A DNA stretch of 64,000 nt from Ruegeria sp. R14_0. Lineage in GTDB: Bacteria > Pseudomonadota > Alphaproteobacteria > Rhodobacterales > Rhodobacteraceae. Under the pieces are notes generated by a model. That model saw only the letters and a list, made by a program, of their open reading frames with translations, was not told the origin of the DNA and made no database searches. Position 1 is the stretch's first letter. Every line of letters begins with the position of its first letter. The DNA lies in assembly GCF_017743975.1 (NCBI RefSeq), contig NZ_JAGHRC010000004.1:124001-188000 (forward strand), written 5' to 3'. Shown piece by piece: positions 9,654-18,382 of this stretch. The translations under genes and the position numbers were made by a program.

Positions 9654-9689
9654 TCAGCCCGTTCCTGATATCCAAACCAAACGGGCTGA
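9654..9689 (-). terminator. Second dyad directly after znuA
   Basis: Perfect ten-base inverted repeat TCAGCCCGTT / AACGGGCTGA with a 16-base loop, starting ten bases after the znuA stop codon. With the hairpin at 9611-9648 it forms a tandem structure at the 3' end of the znuA transcript. Confidence 0.45.
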
Positions 9690-9698
9690 TCGATTACG

Positions 9699-10886
9699 TC
9701 ACAGGCATTCGGACAGGTTCGTCGCGATGTTGCGGATTACCTGAGGGTACAAGGTCGGACCAGTTTCCAGGTCAGAGCCCAACGGGTCAATTACAGCTGT
9801 GTTCGCCTCGGTGCCTTCCATGACGGTTGCAACCAGACCGGGGTTGAATTGCGGCTCGGACAGGACGCAGTTGATCCCTTCCTCACGAATCCGGCCCTGA
9901 ATCTCAGCGATACGGGCTGGGCTTGGGTCCGATGCATCGCTTAACGAAATCGCGCCGGATGCCGGAAAGTCAAAGGCGTTTTCAAAGTACTGATAGGCGT
10001 CGTGGAACACGATGAAGTTGCCACCGCGCACCGGGTCCAGAGTTGCGGCGACCTCGGCGGACAGGGCGGCCATCTCTTCGCGCGCAGCTGCGGCGTTTGC
10101 GAAATAGGCCCCCGCGTTGTCCGGGTCCGCTGCGGAAAGTTGTGCGGCAATCACGTTCAGCCACGCGCCTGCATTCTCAGGCGACAGCCAGGCGTGGGGA
10201 TCATGTTCCCCATGGGCGTGACCGTGGTGATCATCATGACCGGCATGATCGTCGTGATCTGCATGGTCGTCGTGATCATGGTCGTCACCCTCGGCGTGAT
10301 CATCGTGGCCATGATCATCCTTGTGATCGTGGTCTTCGCCTTCGGCATGTTCGTCACCGTGGTCGTGATCGTCGTGATCCGCGTGGTCGTGGTCTTTGTC
10401 TTCTGCGTGGTCATGGTCGTCGTGACCTTCGCCCTCGGCGTGTTCATCATGCCCGTGATCGTCATGCCCGTGATCGTCATGATCGTCGCCTTCGGCATGG
10501 TCCTCATCGCCGTGGTCATGCGCTTCGAACAGCGCTCCTTCGCGGAAATCCAGCAGAACAGTGCCATCGGATTCAAGCAAGGCCGTAACTGTTGCGCCGT
10601 CGCTTAGCGTTTCGATCGCGCCTTCCATCCAGGGGGTCAGATCTTCACCAACCCAGAACACCAGATCCGCGTCCTGCAGTGCTGCCGCCTCAGAGGGTCG
10701 CAGGTTGTATTCATGTGGCGACGCACCGGGCTGTACGATCAGGTTCGGTGTGCCGACACCTTCCATCACGCGCGCCACCAGTGAATGTACCGGTGCAATA
10801 TCAACTGCGACGTTCGGCACATCAGCCATAGCTGTGCCACCCAACAACGCAGCTGTGATCGAAACAGGAAGAAGCTTTCTGGACAT
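9699..10886 (-). CDS. znuA: Zinc ABC transporter periplasmic binding protein ZnuA with very long His-rich loop
   Basis: A 395-residue zinc-binding lipocalin-independent (cluster A-I) substrate-binding protein, longer than the usual 300-330. A Sec signal peptide (MSRKLLPVSITAALLGGTAMA) precedes the mature part. Zinc ligands expected from the family are visible: His58 in PGASPHEY, His231 in EHDPHAWL, the later histidine in FIVFHDAY and the acidic end region. Between residues 123 and 228 lies a loop made almost only of His, Asp, Glu, Gly and Ala, several times longer than the loop in most ZnuA proteins; it probably collects or senses zinc. The gene is divergent from zur-znuC-znuB across a 56 bp control region with a Zur-box-like sequence. 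Confidence 0.96.
   Translation of the reverse strand: MSRKLLPVSITAALLGGTAMADVPNVAVDIAPVHSLVARVMEGVGTPNLIVQPGASPHEYNLRPSEAAALQDADLVFWVGEDLTPWMEGAIETLSDGATVTALLESDGTVLLDFREGALFEAHDHGDEDHAEGDDHDDHGHDDHGHDEHAEGEGHDDHDHAEDKDHDHADHDDHDHGDEHAEGEDHDHKDDHGHDDHAEGDDHDHDDHADHDDHAGHDDHHGHAHGEHDPHAWLSPENAGAWLNVIAAQLSAADPDNAGAYFANAAAAREEMAALSAEVAATLDPVRGGNFIVFHDAYQYFENAFDFPASGAISLSDASDPSPARIAEIQGRIREEGINCVLSEPQFNPGLVATVMEGTEANTAVIDPLGSDLETGPTLYPQVIRNIATNLSECL
10203..10520 (-). repeat. Degenerate His/Asp codon repeats within znuA
   Basis: About 318 bases of imperfect tandem repeats built from CAT/CAC-GAT/GAC codons with interspersed GCC GAG GGC (units such as HAEGxDHDH and HDDHGHDDH). They encode the metal-binding loop. 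Such a tract can change length by slippage, so copy number probably varies among strains. Confidence 0.8.
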
Positions 10887-10898
10887 CTAACCCTCTGT

Positions 10899-10916
10899 GT
10901 GATTTTATAACGTTGC
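10899..10916. promoter_or_regulatory. Candidate Zur box between znuA and zur
   Basis: GTGATTTTATAACGTTGC, an imperfect dyad centred on TTATAA that agrees at most positions with the GTAATnTTATAACATTAC type of alphaproteobacterial Zur site as I recall it. It lies 13 bases upstream of znuA and 27 upstream of zur, so one bound repressor could silence both directions. A second weaker dyad (CATGATAT-gga-ATAACATG, 10927-10945) overlaps the zur start codon. Confidence 0.55.
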
Positions 10917-10942
10917 GAGCGGCATACATGATATGGAATAAC

Positions 10943-11455
10943 ATGACAAGTGAGACGACCCATGCGACTTCTGACGACACCGGCCTTGTCGGCTTCCAGA
11001 AGCATGATCACACGAATTGTGTCGAAAGCAGCCTGGCCATTGCTGAGACCCGGTGCAAAGCGGAAGGTCTGCGCCTGACGCCCGTGCGTCGCAAGGTGTT
11101 GGAGATGCTGTTGCAGGAACATCGCGCCCTTGGGGCCTATGCGATCCTTGATCGGTTGCGTGACGCCGGGTTCGGCTCGCAGCCGCCGGTTGCTTATCGC
11201 GCGTTGGATTTTCTGGTCGAGAACGGGTTTGTCCACAAGATCGAACGCCTGAACGCCTTTGTGGCCTGTTCGCATCCGGGCGCATCGCATTCCCCGGCTT
11301 TCATGATCTGCAGAAAGTGTGACGCCGTGGCCGAGGCGCATTCCACCCCGGCCAAAGGCGCGTTGGGTGCCGCAGCACGGGCCGTGGGTTTCGAGATCGA
11401 ACGGACCGTTGTAGAAGCCGAAGGTGTTTGCCCCGACTGCACCGAAAAGGCGTAG
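10943..11455 (+). CDS. zur: Zinc uptake regulator Zur (Fur family)
   Basis: A 170-residue Fur-family repressor. It has the winged-helix region (LRLTPVRRKVLEMLLQEHRALGAYAIL, then PPVAYRALDFLVENGFVHKIE), the metal-site region ACSHPGASHSP, and the two structural-zinc cysteine pairs CRKC and CPDC. Location next to znuCB and opposite znuA makes the zinc-sensing branch (Zur) the best call rather than Fur or PerR. The frame opens at 10913, but ATG 10943 is the likely start because GGAATA lies just upstream and the N-terminus is variable in this family. znuC starts two bases after the stop. Confidence 0.93.
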   Translation: MTSETTHATSDDTGLVGFQKHDHTNCVESSLAIAETRCKAEGLRLTPVRRKVLEMLLQEHRALGAYAILDRLRDAGFGSQPPVAYRALDFLVENGFVHKIERLNAFVACSHPGASHSPAFMICRKCDAVAEAHSTPAKGALGAAARAVGFEIERTVVEAEGVCPDCTEKA

Positions 11456-11457
11456 AA

Positions 11458-12204
11458 ATGAACCTGATTACCGTAGAAGACCTCAGCGTAAGCTATGGGG
11501 CCAATACTGTGTTGCAACGTGTCAGCATGGGGGTCGAGCCCGGTGAGATCGTGACCATTGTCGGCCCGAACGGATCCGGCAAGACAAGTCTGTTGCGTGC
11601 AATCATTGGCGCGACCAAGCCATCGGCTGGGAAAGTGACGCGCAAGCCGGGTCTGAAAATCGGTTATGTCCCGCAAAAACTGCATATCGACCCAACTCTG
11701 CCGATTACGGTCGAACGCTTTATGCGACTGACACATCGCGCGTCGCAAAAAGACTGTGCGGATGCTTTGGAATCCGCCGGAGTGCCAGATTTGCTCAAAC
11801 GGCAGATGTCGCAGTTGTCGGGTGGACAGTTCCAGCGCGTGCTGCTGGCGCGGGCTTTGATCAATCGTCCCGAAATCCTGCTGCTGGACGAGGCAACCCA
11901 AGGGCTGGACCAGCCCGGTTCGGCTGCGTTTTACCGTCAGATTGAAGCGGTCCGTCAAGAGACAGGCTGCGCCATTATCATGATCAGCCACGAACTCCAC
12001 GTGGTGATGAGCGCGTCGGACCGGGTAATTTGCCTGAACGGTCACGTCTGTTGCGAAGGATCGCCGGCGGTCGTGGCGTCGGCTCCCGAATACCGGGCAC
12101 TGTTTGGCACCGGCACAGGTGGCGCGCTGGCTCTTTACCGGCACGATCATGATCATGACCACGATCATCATCACGGTGCAAACCCTCAGGAAGCGGCTGA
12201 ATAA
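11458..12204 (+). CDS. znuC: Zinc ABC transporter ATP-binding protein ZnuC
   Basis: A 248-residue ABC ATPase that powers zinc import through ZnuB. It has Walker A GPNGSGKTSL (about residue 38), the signature LSGGQFQRVLLARAL, Walker B ILLLDEATQGLD and the switch histidine in MISHELH. The C-terminus carries its own histidine tail (HDHDHDHDHHHG), fitting zinc handling on the cytoplasmic face. ATG 11458 follows the zur stop by two bases; the znuB start overlaps its stop (TAATG). Confidence 0.96.
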   Translation: MNLITVEDLSVSYGANTVLQRVSMGVEPGEIVTIVGPNGSGKTSLLRAIIGATKPSAGKVTRKPGLKIGYVPQKLHIDPTLPITVERFMRLTHRASQKDCADALESAGVPDLLKRQMSQLSGGQFQRVLLARALINRPEILLLDEATQGLDQPGSAAFYRQIEAVRQETGCAIIMISHELHVVMSASDRVICLNGHVCCEGSPAVVASAPEYRALFGTGTGGALALYRHDHDHDHDHHHGANPQEAAE

Positions 12205-13001
12205 TGCTTGATGATTTTATGACCCGAGCCACGCTGGCAGGCGTGGGTGTCGCCTTTGCCGCCGCGCCTTTGGGCTGCTTTGTCGTGTGGCGCCGGATGG
12301 CGTATTTTGGGGATGCGACGGCGCATGCCGCAATTCTGGGGGTGGCGCTTTCGTTGACCCTTCAGATGCCCATCTTTCCGGGTGCTCTGGCGATTGCGCT
12401 GGTGATGGCACTGACTGTGACGCTGTTGAGTGGCCGAGGGTACGCGATGGACACGTTGCTTGGCGTTATGGCGCATTCGGCGCTGGCTTTTGGCCTTGTC
12501 GCGGTTTCATTCCTGTCCGGTATTCGCATCGATTTGATGGCCTATCTTTTCGGCGACATTCTTTCCGTATCTCGTTCGGATCTGATCGTAATCTGGGGCG
12601 GCGCTGCCTTGGTCGTTGCCTTGATTGCATGGCGATGGTCGCAGTTGTTGACGGCGACTCTGAATGAAGAACTGGCCTATGCCAGCGGGTTCGACCCCAA
12701 GCGCGAGCAGTTGATCCTGACGCTGGCCCTGGCGATTACGGTGGCTGTTGCAATCAAAGTCGTCGGAATTTTGCTGATCGCAGCAATGCTGATCATACCG
12801 GCAGCGGCCGCGCGCAGTCTGGCGCGATCACCGGAATCGATGGCTCTGATCGCGGCCGCGATAGGCGCAACGTCGGCCGTCGCTGGGTTGAGAGGGGCTT
12901 ACATCTTTGACACGCCCGCAGGCCCGTCCATCGTCTGCGTCGCCGCCATTCTGTTTGCCTGTTTCAGCTTGATTGGCTGGCAGCGCCAGACCAGGATTTG
13001 A
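12204..13001 (+). CDS. znuB: Zinc ABC transporter permease ZnuB
   Basis: A 265-residue membrane protein of the ABC-3 family with about seven to eight hydrophobic segments. Typical features include MTRATLAGVGVAFAAAPLGCFVVWRRMAYFGDATAHAA near the start, where the FGDATAHAA stretch is the conserved family signature, and the C-terminal LLIAAMLIIPAAAARSLA. It forms the channel of the zinc importer with ZnuC and ZnuA. It is the last gene of the zur-znuC-znuB transcript and its start overlaps the znuC stop by one base. Confidence 0.95.
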   Translation: MLDDFMTRATLAGVGVAFAAAPLGCFVVWRRMAYFGDATAHAAILGVALSLTLQMPIFPGALAIALVMALTVTLLSGRGYAMDTLLGVMAHSALAFGLVAVSFLSGIRIDLMAYLFGDILSVSRSDLIVIWGGAALVVALIAWRWSQLLTATLNEELAYASGFDPKREQLILTLALAITVAVAIKVVGILLIAAMLIIPAAAARSLARSPESMALIAAAIGATSAVAGLRGAYIFDTPAGPSIVCVAAILFACFSLIGWQRQTRI

Positions 13002-13359
13002 CGTCTCATTGATGTCCGCGCTCTTGAGGCGGCAGGGCGATGTTGCCCAGACCCTCGCCTGTTCAAGGTCCATAGCGGCCTAAAGCCCCCAGTTGTGAAA
13101 TGCCTGCAAAGGGAAACGCGGGTTGGGGGTGTTTTCTTCCGAGAAAGACATCTGAAAGTTCTCATTGCGACAGGGCTTGGTCAGGCAGGCGCACCTTCCA
13201 GCGCCGTGGTCGCTAAAGGCTGCCGTGTTTTGATCCGACCCATCATGTCTCTTTTGCGACATGGAAGCGTCGGCAAGTGACAAAAATGGCCATCTGGGGC
13301 TGCTACCTTGAAGGCTGTGAAAAGCACTAAATCAGATCCGGCACGGGGGCAGACAAAAC
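13002..13359. other. 358 bp interval without a recognised gene
   Basis: Short open frames on both strands (for example 13080-13283, minus) lack ribosome sites and recognisable products. No strong hairpin or repeat is visible. It presumably holds the znuB transcript end and the promoter of the MttB-family gene, whose ribosome site GGGGGC precedes ATG 13360. Confidence 0.4.
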
Positions 13360-14898
13360 ATGGCACGGGATAGACGTGGGGGCGGGCGACGGGGAAAATC
13401 CGGGCGCAGCACAGCCGGTATCGATCAGCTGCCATGGCAGCAAATTCGCAACGAGTACCCCCCGTTCGAGTTACTGAACCCCGAGCAGATGGATCAGTTG
13501 CACGCCACATCCATCCGGATCCTGTCCGAGGCGGGCATCCGAGTAATGGGCGATAACGTGATCGACCTGTTCGAACGCGCCGGCGCAATTGTTGACCGGG
13601 GCACCAAAACCATCCGCATAGATGAAAGCCTTGTTTCCGAAGCGCTGAAAATAGTGCCGCGCGAATTCACCCTGACGTCGCGAAATCGGACCAAGCAGAT
13701 TACATTGGGCGGCAATCACGTGAACTTTGGGCTAGTTGCAGGGCCTCCGAATGTTCATGACTGCATCAATGGTCGCCGTCAGGGGAACTATGAGGATTAT
13801 TGCAACTTCATTCGGCTGGCACATCATTTCAACGCGATCCACCTGATTGGAAATCAGGTGATGGCCCCGATCGAGATGCCCGCCAACAACCGCCATCTCG
13901 ATACCTACAACGCCAATTTGACCTACAGTGACCTGAGTTTTCACTGCACCGCTATCGGTCGCGGCCGGGCAATGGACGGCATCAACATGATGGCCATTTC
14001 GCGCGGTCAAACACCCGAAGAGATGCAGGGCGATCCGGGTGTGATCACCATTATTTCGGTTAATTCGCCTCGTTTGTTCGATGATGCGATGGGGGACGGG
14101 CTGATTGCGATGGCCGAATACGGCCAGCCTGTGACCGTGACACCTTTTACACTGATGGGGGCGATGACGCCCGTGACTCTGCCGGCCGCATTGGCACAGC
14201 AAAATGCCGAAGCGCTGTTCGGGGTGGTTTTAACCCAACTTGTCAATCCAGGTGCGCCGGTTATGTACGGGTCGTTCACGTCGAACGTGGACATGAAATC
14301 TGGCGCTCCGGCCTTTGGGACGCCGGAAAACGCCAAGGCCAATATCGTCGGTGGTCAATTGGCGCGGCGCTATGGGATTCCCTACCGGACCTCAAATGCC
14401 AACGCGTCGAACGTGGTGGACCTGCAGGCCGCATATGAAACGATGATGGCCACCTGGGGTGCTGTTTTGGGTGGGGCCAATATTGTCTACCATGCCGCGG
14501 GTTGGTTGGAAGGCGGTCTGACAGCGTCTTACGAGAAATTCATCATGGATGTAGAAATCATCCAGAACATGATGGAATTTCTCAAGCCTATGAAGTTTGA
14601 CGCCGAAGAACTGGGTCTGGACACCATCAAATCGGTGCCGACCGGCGGTCATTTCTTTGGCACTGAGCACACGATGGCCCGGTACGAGACCGCGTTCTAC
14701 AGCCCTATGCTGTCTGACTGGCAGAACTATGAAAACTGGGAAGCAGCGGGCGCAAAAGATGCGCTGCACCGGGCGACCGATCTATGGCAGCAGGCCCTGC
14801 GTGAGTATCAGGCACCAGAAATGGACGCAGCCATTCGTGAAGAGCTGGATGCTTACATCGCAAAACGCCGCGAAGAGATTGGCAGCGGTGAACCCTAG
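13360..14898 (+). CDS. Trimethylamine methyltransferase (MttB) family protein, non-pyrrolysine type
   Basis: A 512-residue TIM-barrel methyltransferase of the MttB/MtgB superfamily. The N-terminus is basic and glycine-rich (MARDRRGGGRRGKSGR), then comes the family start region FELLNPEQMDQLHATSIRILSEAGIRV. The frame is continuous with no internal amber codon, so unlike archaeal MttB it needs no pyrrolysine; this branch includes glycine-betaine and other quaternary-amine methyltransferases that pass a methyl group to a corrinoid protein. No corrinoid protein gene lies nearby. It converges on the hyuA-hyuB-aminotransferase-racemase operon, with a hairpin between the two ends. Substrate and acceptor are unknown. 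Confidence 0.85.
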   Translation: MARDRRGGGRRGKSGRSTAGIDQLPWQQIRNEYPPFELLNPEQMDQLHATSIRILSEAGIRVMGDNVIDLFERAGAIVDRGTKTIRIDESLVSEALKIVPREFTLTSRNRTKQITLGGNHVNFGLVAGPPNVHDCINGRRQGNYEDYCNFIRLAHHFNAIHLIGNQVMAPIEMPANNRHLDTYNANLTYSDLSFHCTAIGRGRAMDGINMMAISRGQTPEEMQGDPGVITIISVNSPRLFDDAMGDGLIAMAEYGQPVTVTPFTLMGAMTPVTLPAALAQQNAEALFGVVLTQLVNPGAPVMYGSFTSNVDMKSGAPAFGTPENAKANIVGGQLARRYGIPYRTSNANASNVVDLQAAYETMMATWGAVLGGANIVYHAAGWLEGGLTASYEKFIMDVEIIQNMMEFLKPMKFDAEELGLDTIKSVPTGGHFFGTEHTMARYETAFYSPMLSDWQNYENWEAAGAKDALHRATDLWQQALREYQAPEMDAAIREELDAYIAKRREEIGSGEP

Positions 14899-14906
14899 AG
14901 CACGAT

Positions 14907-14924
14907 CGGGGCAGCTATGCCCCG
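14907..14924. terminator. Hairpin between convergent genes
   Basis: CGGGGCA-gcta-TGCCCCG: a seven-base-pair stem with a four-base loop, followed on the + strand by TCATTT. It sits between the stop of the MttB-family gene and the stop of the racemase gene and could serve both directions. Confidence 0.55.
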
Positions 14925-14931
14925 TCATTTG

Positions 14932-15669
14932 TCACAGTTTGTCGAACAGCCGTCCCGGCAAAGCGGCGTGACGCGGGAGGTTCAGGGCTTCTACCAGCCC
15001 GAACATCATGGCCTGGTTCGAAGTGATCACAGGTTTGTCCAATGCGGCCTCGATACGTTCGATCGCCTCAACCGAACGCATGTCCGTACAGCTGAGCACG
15101 ATCGCCTGCGCATTTGGATGATCGGCCTGACAGGCTAGGTCAAACACTTCGTCGGGGGTCAGCTCGCCCTGACCATAGTTGCCCAACTCTCGGCCCACAT
15201 CAGCGCATTTGACGGTTTCGATACCATTTCGAGCCATGAAGTCGATGGCCTGAGCATTGATCTCGCCCAGATAGGGGGATGAAAAACCGACCTGTGTTGC
15301 ACCAATCGCTTTGATTCCGGCAATCAGAGCGCCAGCAGCGGTAAGGGATACCGCACCGGAACCGGCCTTGATTTGCTCTGCCAGATCCGCGTCAAAGCCG
15401 GGGCCGTGCGTCAGAGTGGCCGAGGTGCAGCCATACAGGACCACATCCGGACGCACGCCTGAGATCATCCGCAGGTCATGGCTGATATCCGAGGTACCCA
15501 GACCCGCCATTTGATCCGAGCCCGGAATTTCGTCCACGTCATACCCGCCTATGCGCTGGAAATGGACCGTGGTGTTCGGCGGTCTCATCAACTCCAGATC
15601 CGGCTCCAGGTTCGTGTTGGTGAAGGGTACCAGAACACCGATTTTGGCCGCGGTTCGTGTTTCGGTCAT
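14932..15669 (-). CDS. Aspartate/glutamate racemase-like protein (maleate isomerase/arylmalonate decarboxylase group)
   Basis: A 245-residue member of the Asp/Glu racemase superfamily. The motif VVLYGCTSATLTHG (about residue 80) supplies the first catalytic cysteine and IVLSCTDMRSVEAIE (about residue 193) the second; the start KIGVLVPFTNTNLEPD matches the maleate cis-trans isomerase/arylmalonate decarboxylase branch. The frame runs much further upstream, but ATG 15669 is preceded by GGAAGGAG and overlaps the aminotransferase stop (ATGA), so it is the start. It is the last gene of the hyuA-hyuB operon, where hydantoin racemases of related fold are often found; a racemase or isomerase role on a pathway intermediate is likely. 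Confidence 0.82.
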   Translation of the reverse strand: MTETRTAAKIGVLVPFTNTNLEPDLELMRPPNTTVHFQRIGGYDVDEIPGSDQMAGLGTSDISHDLRMISGVRPDVVLYGCTSATLTHGPGFDADLAEQIKAGSGAVSLTAAGALIAGIKAIGATQVGFSSPYLGEINAQAIDFMARNGIETVKCADVGRELGNYGQGELTPDEVFDLACQADHPNAQAIVLSCTDMRSVEAIERIEAALDKPVITSNQAMMFGLVEALNLPRHAALPGRLFDKL

Positions 15670-16733
15670 CTCGACACTCCTTCCAGGGCGGTCAGGCAAC
15701 GATCCATGATTGGGCCTGTGCAGATCGTGGCCCTTAAGCAATCGCTCAGGCCATAGCCTCCCATGCCGCGCATCAGCAGGTTGTCGGCGCGCAACGCCGC
15801 ATCGGCGCTTTGCGCCTGCTTGGCAGAAGAGAAGCGAATTAGCACAAAGTTGGTGTGGCTTGCGGGAACCGTTAACCCCAATGCCCGGCACCCTTCGGCA
15901 AAACCATCGCGGATTTCTGCAGTTTGGGCTACGACGTTCTGCATATGCGCCTGATCCCGCATCGCGGCCGCAGCTGCGGCTTGGGCGGCGATGGAGATGT
16001 TGTTTGGATTAAGCAGCTTGCGCAACTCACCAGCGATTTCGGGCGGAAAGTACCCCCAACCGACGCGCGCACCGGCCAGTCCATAAGCCTTGGAAAAGGT
16101 ACGCATGATCACAGTGTCGCCACGATTGGCCAATGTAAAAATCTCGGTCGGGTCGTGTGTGTGGTCGCAGAATTCGGCGTAAGCCTGATCAACCACCAAA
16201 AGCACATCTGCGGGTAGTCTGTCCCGCAGTCGCGTGATGTCCGAGTTCGGGATCAGTGTGCCGGTGGGGTTGCCGGGATTGCAGACAAAGATGATCCGCG
16301 TGCTAGGTGTTAACGCGTTGAGGATATCGTCAACCGAGACGGTCAGATCGACTTCGCGGGCTTTGACGTAGTCGGCCTGTACCTGCGCCGCCGCCGAGGC
16401 GACAAAGGCGTATCCGTAGTCTGTGCCCAGCACCCGGTCGCCCGGTCCGGCATAGGCGCGGATCAGACAGCCGATCAGCTCCATCGACCCGGCCCCGCAG
16501 AGAATTTGCGCCGGGTTCAGCCCGTGCACCTCAGCGATGGCGGCGCGCAACTCGGGCCATTCCGGGTCAGGGTAGAGCGGCAGATCAGCCATTGCCGCCT
16601 GTCCCGCTGCAATGGCCTTGGGGCTTGCCGGAAAAGCACTTTCGTTTTGCGCCAGCGAGATCGTGTTCTCGTCACCCAGATCGGCGAGCGCATAGGCCGC
16701 CATCGAACCTACGTGGGGAACGGGGCGGATCAT
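15666..16733 (-). CDS. PLP-dependent aminotransferase, histidinol-phosphate aminotransferase (HisC) family
   Basis: A 355-residue class I/II aminotransferase. The substrate/cofactor segment SLAQNESAFPASPKA, the phosphate-binding start GAGSMELIG, the asparagine motif CNPGNPTG (about residue 155) and the PLP lysine in RTFSKAYGLAGARVGWG (about residue 220) are all present. The sequence is of the HisC type, but the gene lies in a catabolic operon rather than with his genes, so it probably acts on another amino acid or amine. It overlaps hyuB upstream and the racemase downstream by four bases each. Confidence 0.87.
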   Translation of the reverse strand: MIRPVPHVGSMAAYALADLGDENTISLAQNESAFPASPKAIAAGQAAMADLPLYPDPEWPELRAAIAEVHGLNPAQILCGAGSMELIGCLIRAYAGPGDRVLGTDYGYAFVASAAAQVQADYVKAREVDLTVSVDDILNALTPSTRIIFVCNPGNPTGTLIPNSDITRLRDRLPADVLLVVDQAYAEFCDHTHDPTEIFTLANRGDTVIMRTFSKAYGLAGARVGWGYFPPEIAGELRKLLNPNNISIAAQAAAAAAMRDQAHMQNVVAQTAEIRDGFAEGCRALGLTVPASHTNFVLIRFSSAKQAQSADAALRADNLLMRGMGGYGLSDCLRATICTGPIMDRCLTALEGVSR

Positions 16734-18382
16734 GAGACACCTCCGTAGGATTTCGCGCCTGCGGTACTGATCAACCCACGTTTGAGGTCCAGCGCAATAG
16801 CTTTGGGATCACGCTCGGCCGGGTCGCCAAAGCCGCCACCGCCGGGCGTTTCAAAGATCAGATAGTCACCGGGTTCGACGCGCAGTTCACCTTTCCCGGG
16901 AATGTCGCTTTCTCCGTCTCGGAATCGAATGCGCCCAGGCGCGCCGGGCTGTCCGCCCATTCGACCAAGAGCGGGGAACTTCAGACGTTCGACCGACAGG
17001 AAAACAAGGAAGGGTGCACCATTGGCCGAGGTCATCTCGATCCGCTGACCCAGCCCACCGCGGTACTTGCCCGCTCCGCCGGAATCGGGGCGCAGCTCGC
17101 GTCGCCAGATGGTGACCGGGGCCACGCTTTCGGTTATCTCGACCTGTGATCCGAACACGCCCGAAGGGTAGGCGGTGGCTGACAGGCCATCCGCGTGAGG
17201 CCGCGCGCCGGTGCCCCCGTTATGGACCGGTTCAACGGCAAACTCGCGCCCGCCGTCACGGGCCACTTCGGGTGCGTGGCGCATCGGCAGGTCGAACATG
17301 CAAGAGGCACCCTCGGCTGGGACCTCATCGGGCAGGGCCTGATGCAGGCATCCCAAAACCAGATCGGGCGTCACTTGTCCCAAGGTGTGCCGCATTGCCA
17401 CCGGCACGGGCCGCTGCGCGTTCAGGATACAGCCTTTTGGTCCGTCCACGGTGAAAGGTTCCAGCGATCCCGCGTTGTTGGGAATGTCCGAGCCAACAAT
17501 GCATCGCAGGGCAAAGACGGTGTAGGCTGTCGCATAATTCAGCGGTACGTTGATGCCTTTGCGCGAACAGCCCGATGTCCCGCTGAAATCCACATGCATG
17601 CCCTGTTTGCTGACAGTCAGGGTTGCATGCAATTCCAGCTCGTTCTCATAGCCGTCCATCTTCAGCATGTTTTTATACGTGCCCTCTGGTACCTCGGCGA
17701 TGGCCTCAAGCGTGCCGCGGCGGGACGTTTCGATGATATAGCTGCCCAACGCATCAAGATCTTCGATGCCGAATTCCTCCATCATATCCAGCAGACGGTT
17801 CACTCCGGCCTCGCAGCAGGCGATCAGAGCGTAGATATCGCCTTCATTCGCAATCGGTTCGCGGCTGTTGGCGCGGACGATATCCAGAAGTAGGGAGTTT
17901 GGCACACCTTCTTCGACGAGTTTGCAAGGTGGGATCAGCAGGCCCTCGTCATAGATGTCTGAGCCTTCGGGGCCCATGCCCAACCCGCCAAGGTCCACCA
18001 AATGCGAGGTGCATGAGGTAAAGCCGATGACCTTGCCGTTTTTGAACGCTGGCATCATCAGCAGGAAATCGTTCAGGTGCCCTGAAGCCAGCCATGGGTC
18101 ATTGGTCATGTAGATATCGCCCGGCTTCATGGTTTGAACCGGGAACCGGTCGCGCAAGTGCATCACCGCTTCGGCCATGGTGTTGATATGGCCGGGTGTG
18201 CCGGTGACCGCTTGTGCCAGCATTCGGCCAGAGGCGTCGAAAATCCCGGCTGAGATATCACCGCATTCGCGTACAATGGGTGAGAATGCGGCGCGGATCA
18301 GGGTTTGGCCTTGTTCCTCGACCACCGCAAGAAGGCGGTTCCACATCACTTGTAGGCGGGCGGCAGATATGTCGGCGGTCAT
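16730..18382 (-). CDS. hyuB: Hydantoinase B/oxoprolinase-family subunit HyuB
   Basis: A 550-residue HyuB-type subunit. The N-terminal region (QVMWNRLLAVVEEQGQTLIR, then AFSPIVRECGDISAGIFD) and the central GDIYMTNDPW and CTSHLVDLGG motifs are diagnostic. The glycine-rich C-terminus (FETPGGGGFGDPAERD) is the usual family ending. With HyuA it forms an ATP-dependent amidase that opens five-membered lactam or hydantoin-like rings, or in related enzymes carboxylates ketones. The start overlaps the hyuA stop by one base (TAATG), and the aminotransferase start overlaps its own stop. Confidence 0.93.
   Translation of the reverse strand: MTADISAARLQVMWNRLLAVVEEQGQTLIRAAFSPIVRECGDISAGIFDASGRMLAQAVTGTPGHINTMAEAVMHLRDRFPVQTMKPGDIYMTNDPWLASGHLNDFLLMMPAFKNGKVIGFTSCTSHLVDLGGLGMGPEGSDIYDEGLLIPPCKLVEEGVPNSLLLDIVRANSREPIANEGDIYALIACCEAGVNRLLDMMEEFGIEDLDALGSYIIETSRRGTLEAIAEVPEGTYKNMLKMDGYENELELHATLTVSKQGMHVDFSGTSGCSRKGINVPLNYATAYTVFALRCIVGSDIPNNAGSLEPFTVDGPKGCILNAQRPVPVAMRHTLGQVTPDLVLGCLHQALPDEVPAEGASCMFDLPMRHAPEVARDGGREFAVEPVHNGGTGARPHADGLSATAYPSGVFGSQVEITESVAPVTIWRRELRPDSGGAGKYRGGLGQRIEMTSANGAPFLVFLSVERLKFPALGRMGGQPGAPGRIRFRDGESDIPGKGELRVEPGDYLIFETPGGGGFGDPAERDPKAIALDLKRGLISTAGAKSYGGVS

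Larger units (their letters stand above)
9099..9698. other. Gene-poor 600 bp interval, possible decayed sequence
   Basis: No convincing gene. The + strand is open at 9282-9608, and its translation holds a short stretch (ELVPVINQAKANKAAFGNAP) loosely recalling the ELIAYAKANPGKLNFGS segment of TctC/Bug binding proteins, but there is no signal peptide, no ribosome site and no further similarity. A relic of a binding-protein gene is possible. The right end carries two hairpins that belong to the end of znuA. Confidence 0.3.

Noticed and set aside
10002..10607. Val/Met/Ile-rich + strand frame looking like a membrane protein
   Set aside because: It is the complement of the His/Asp repeats of znuA, which read as hydrophobic codons on the other strand.
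13360..14898. Pyrrolysine-dependent trimethylamine methyltransferase
   Set aside because: The frame is continuous to 512 residues without an internal amber codon, and no pyl or corrinoid genes are present.
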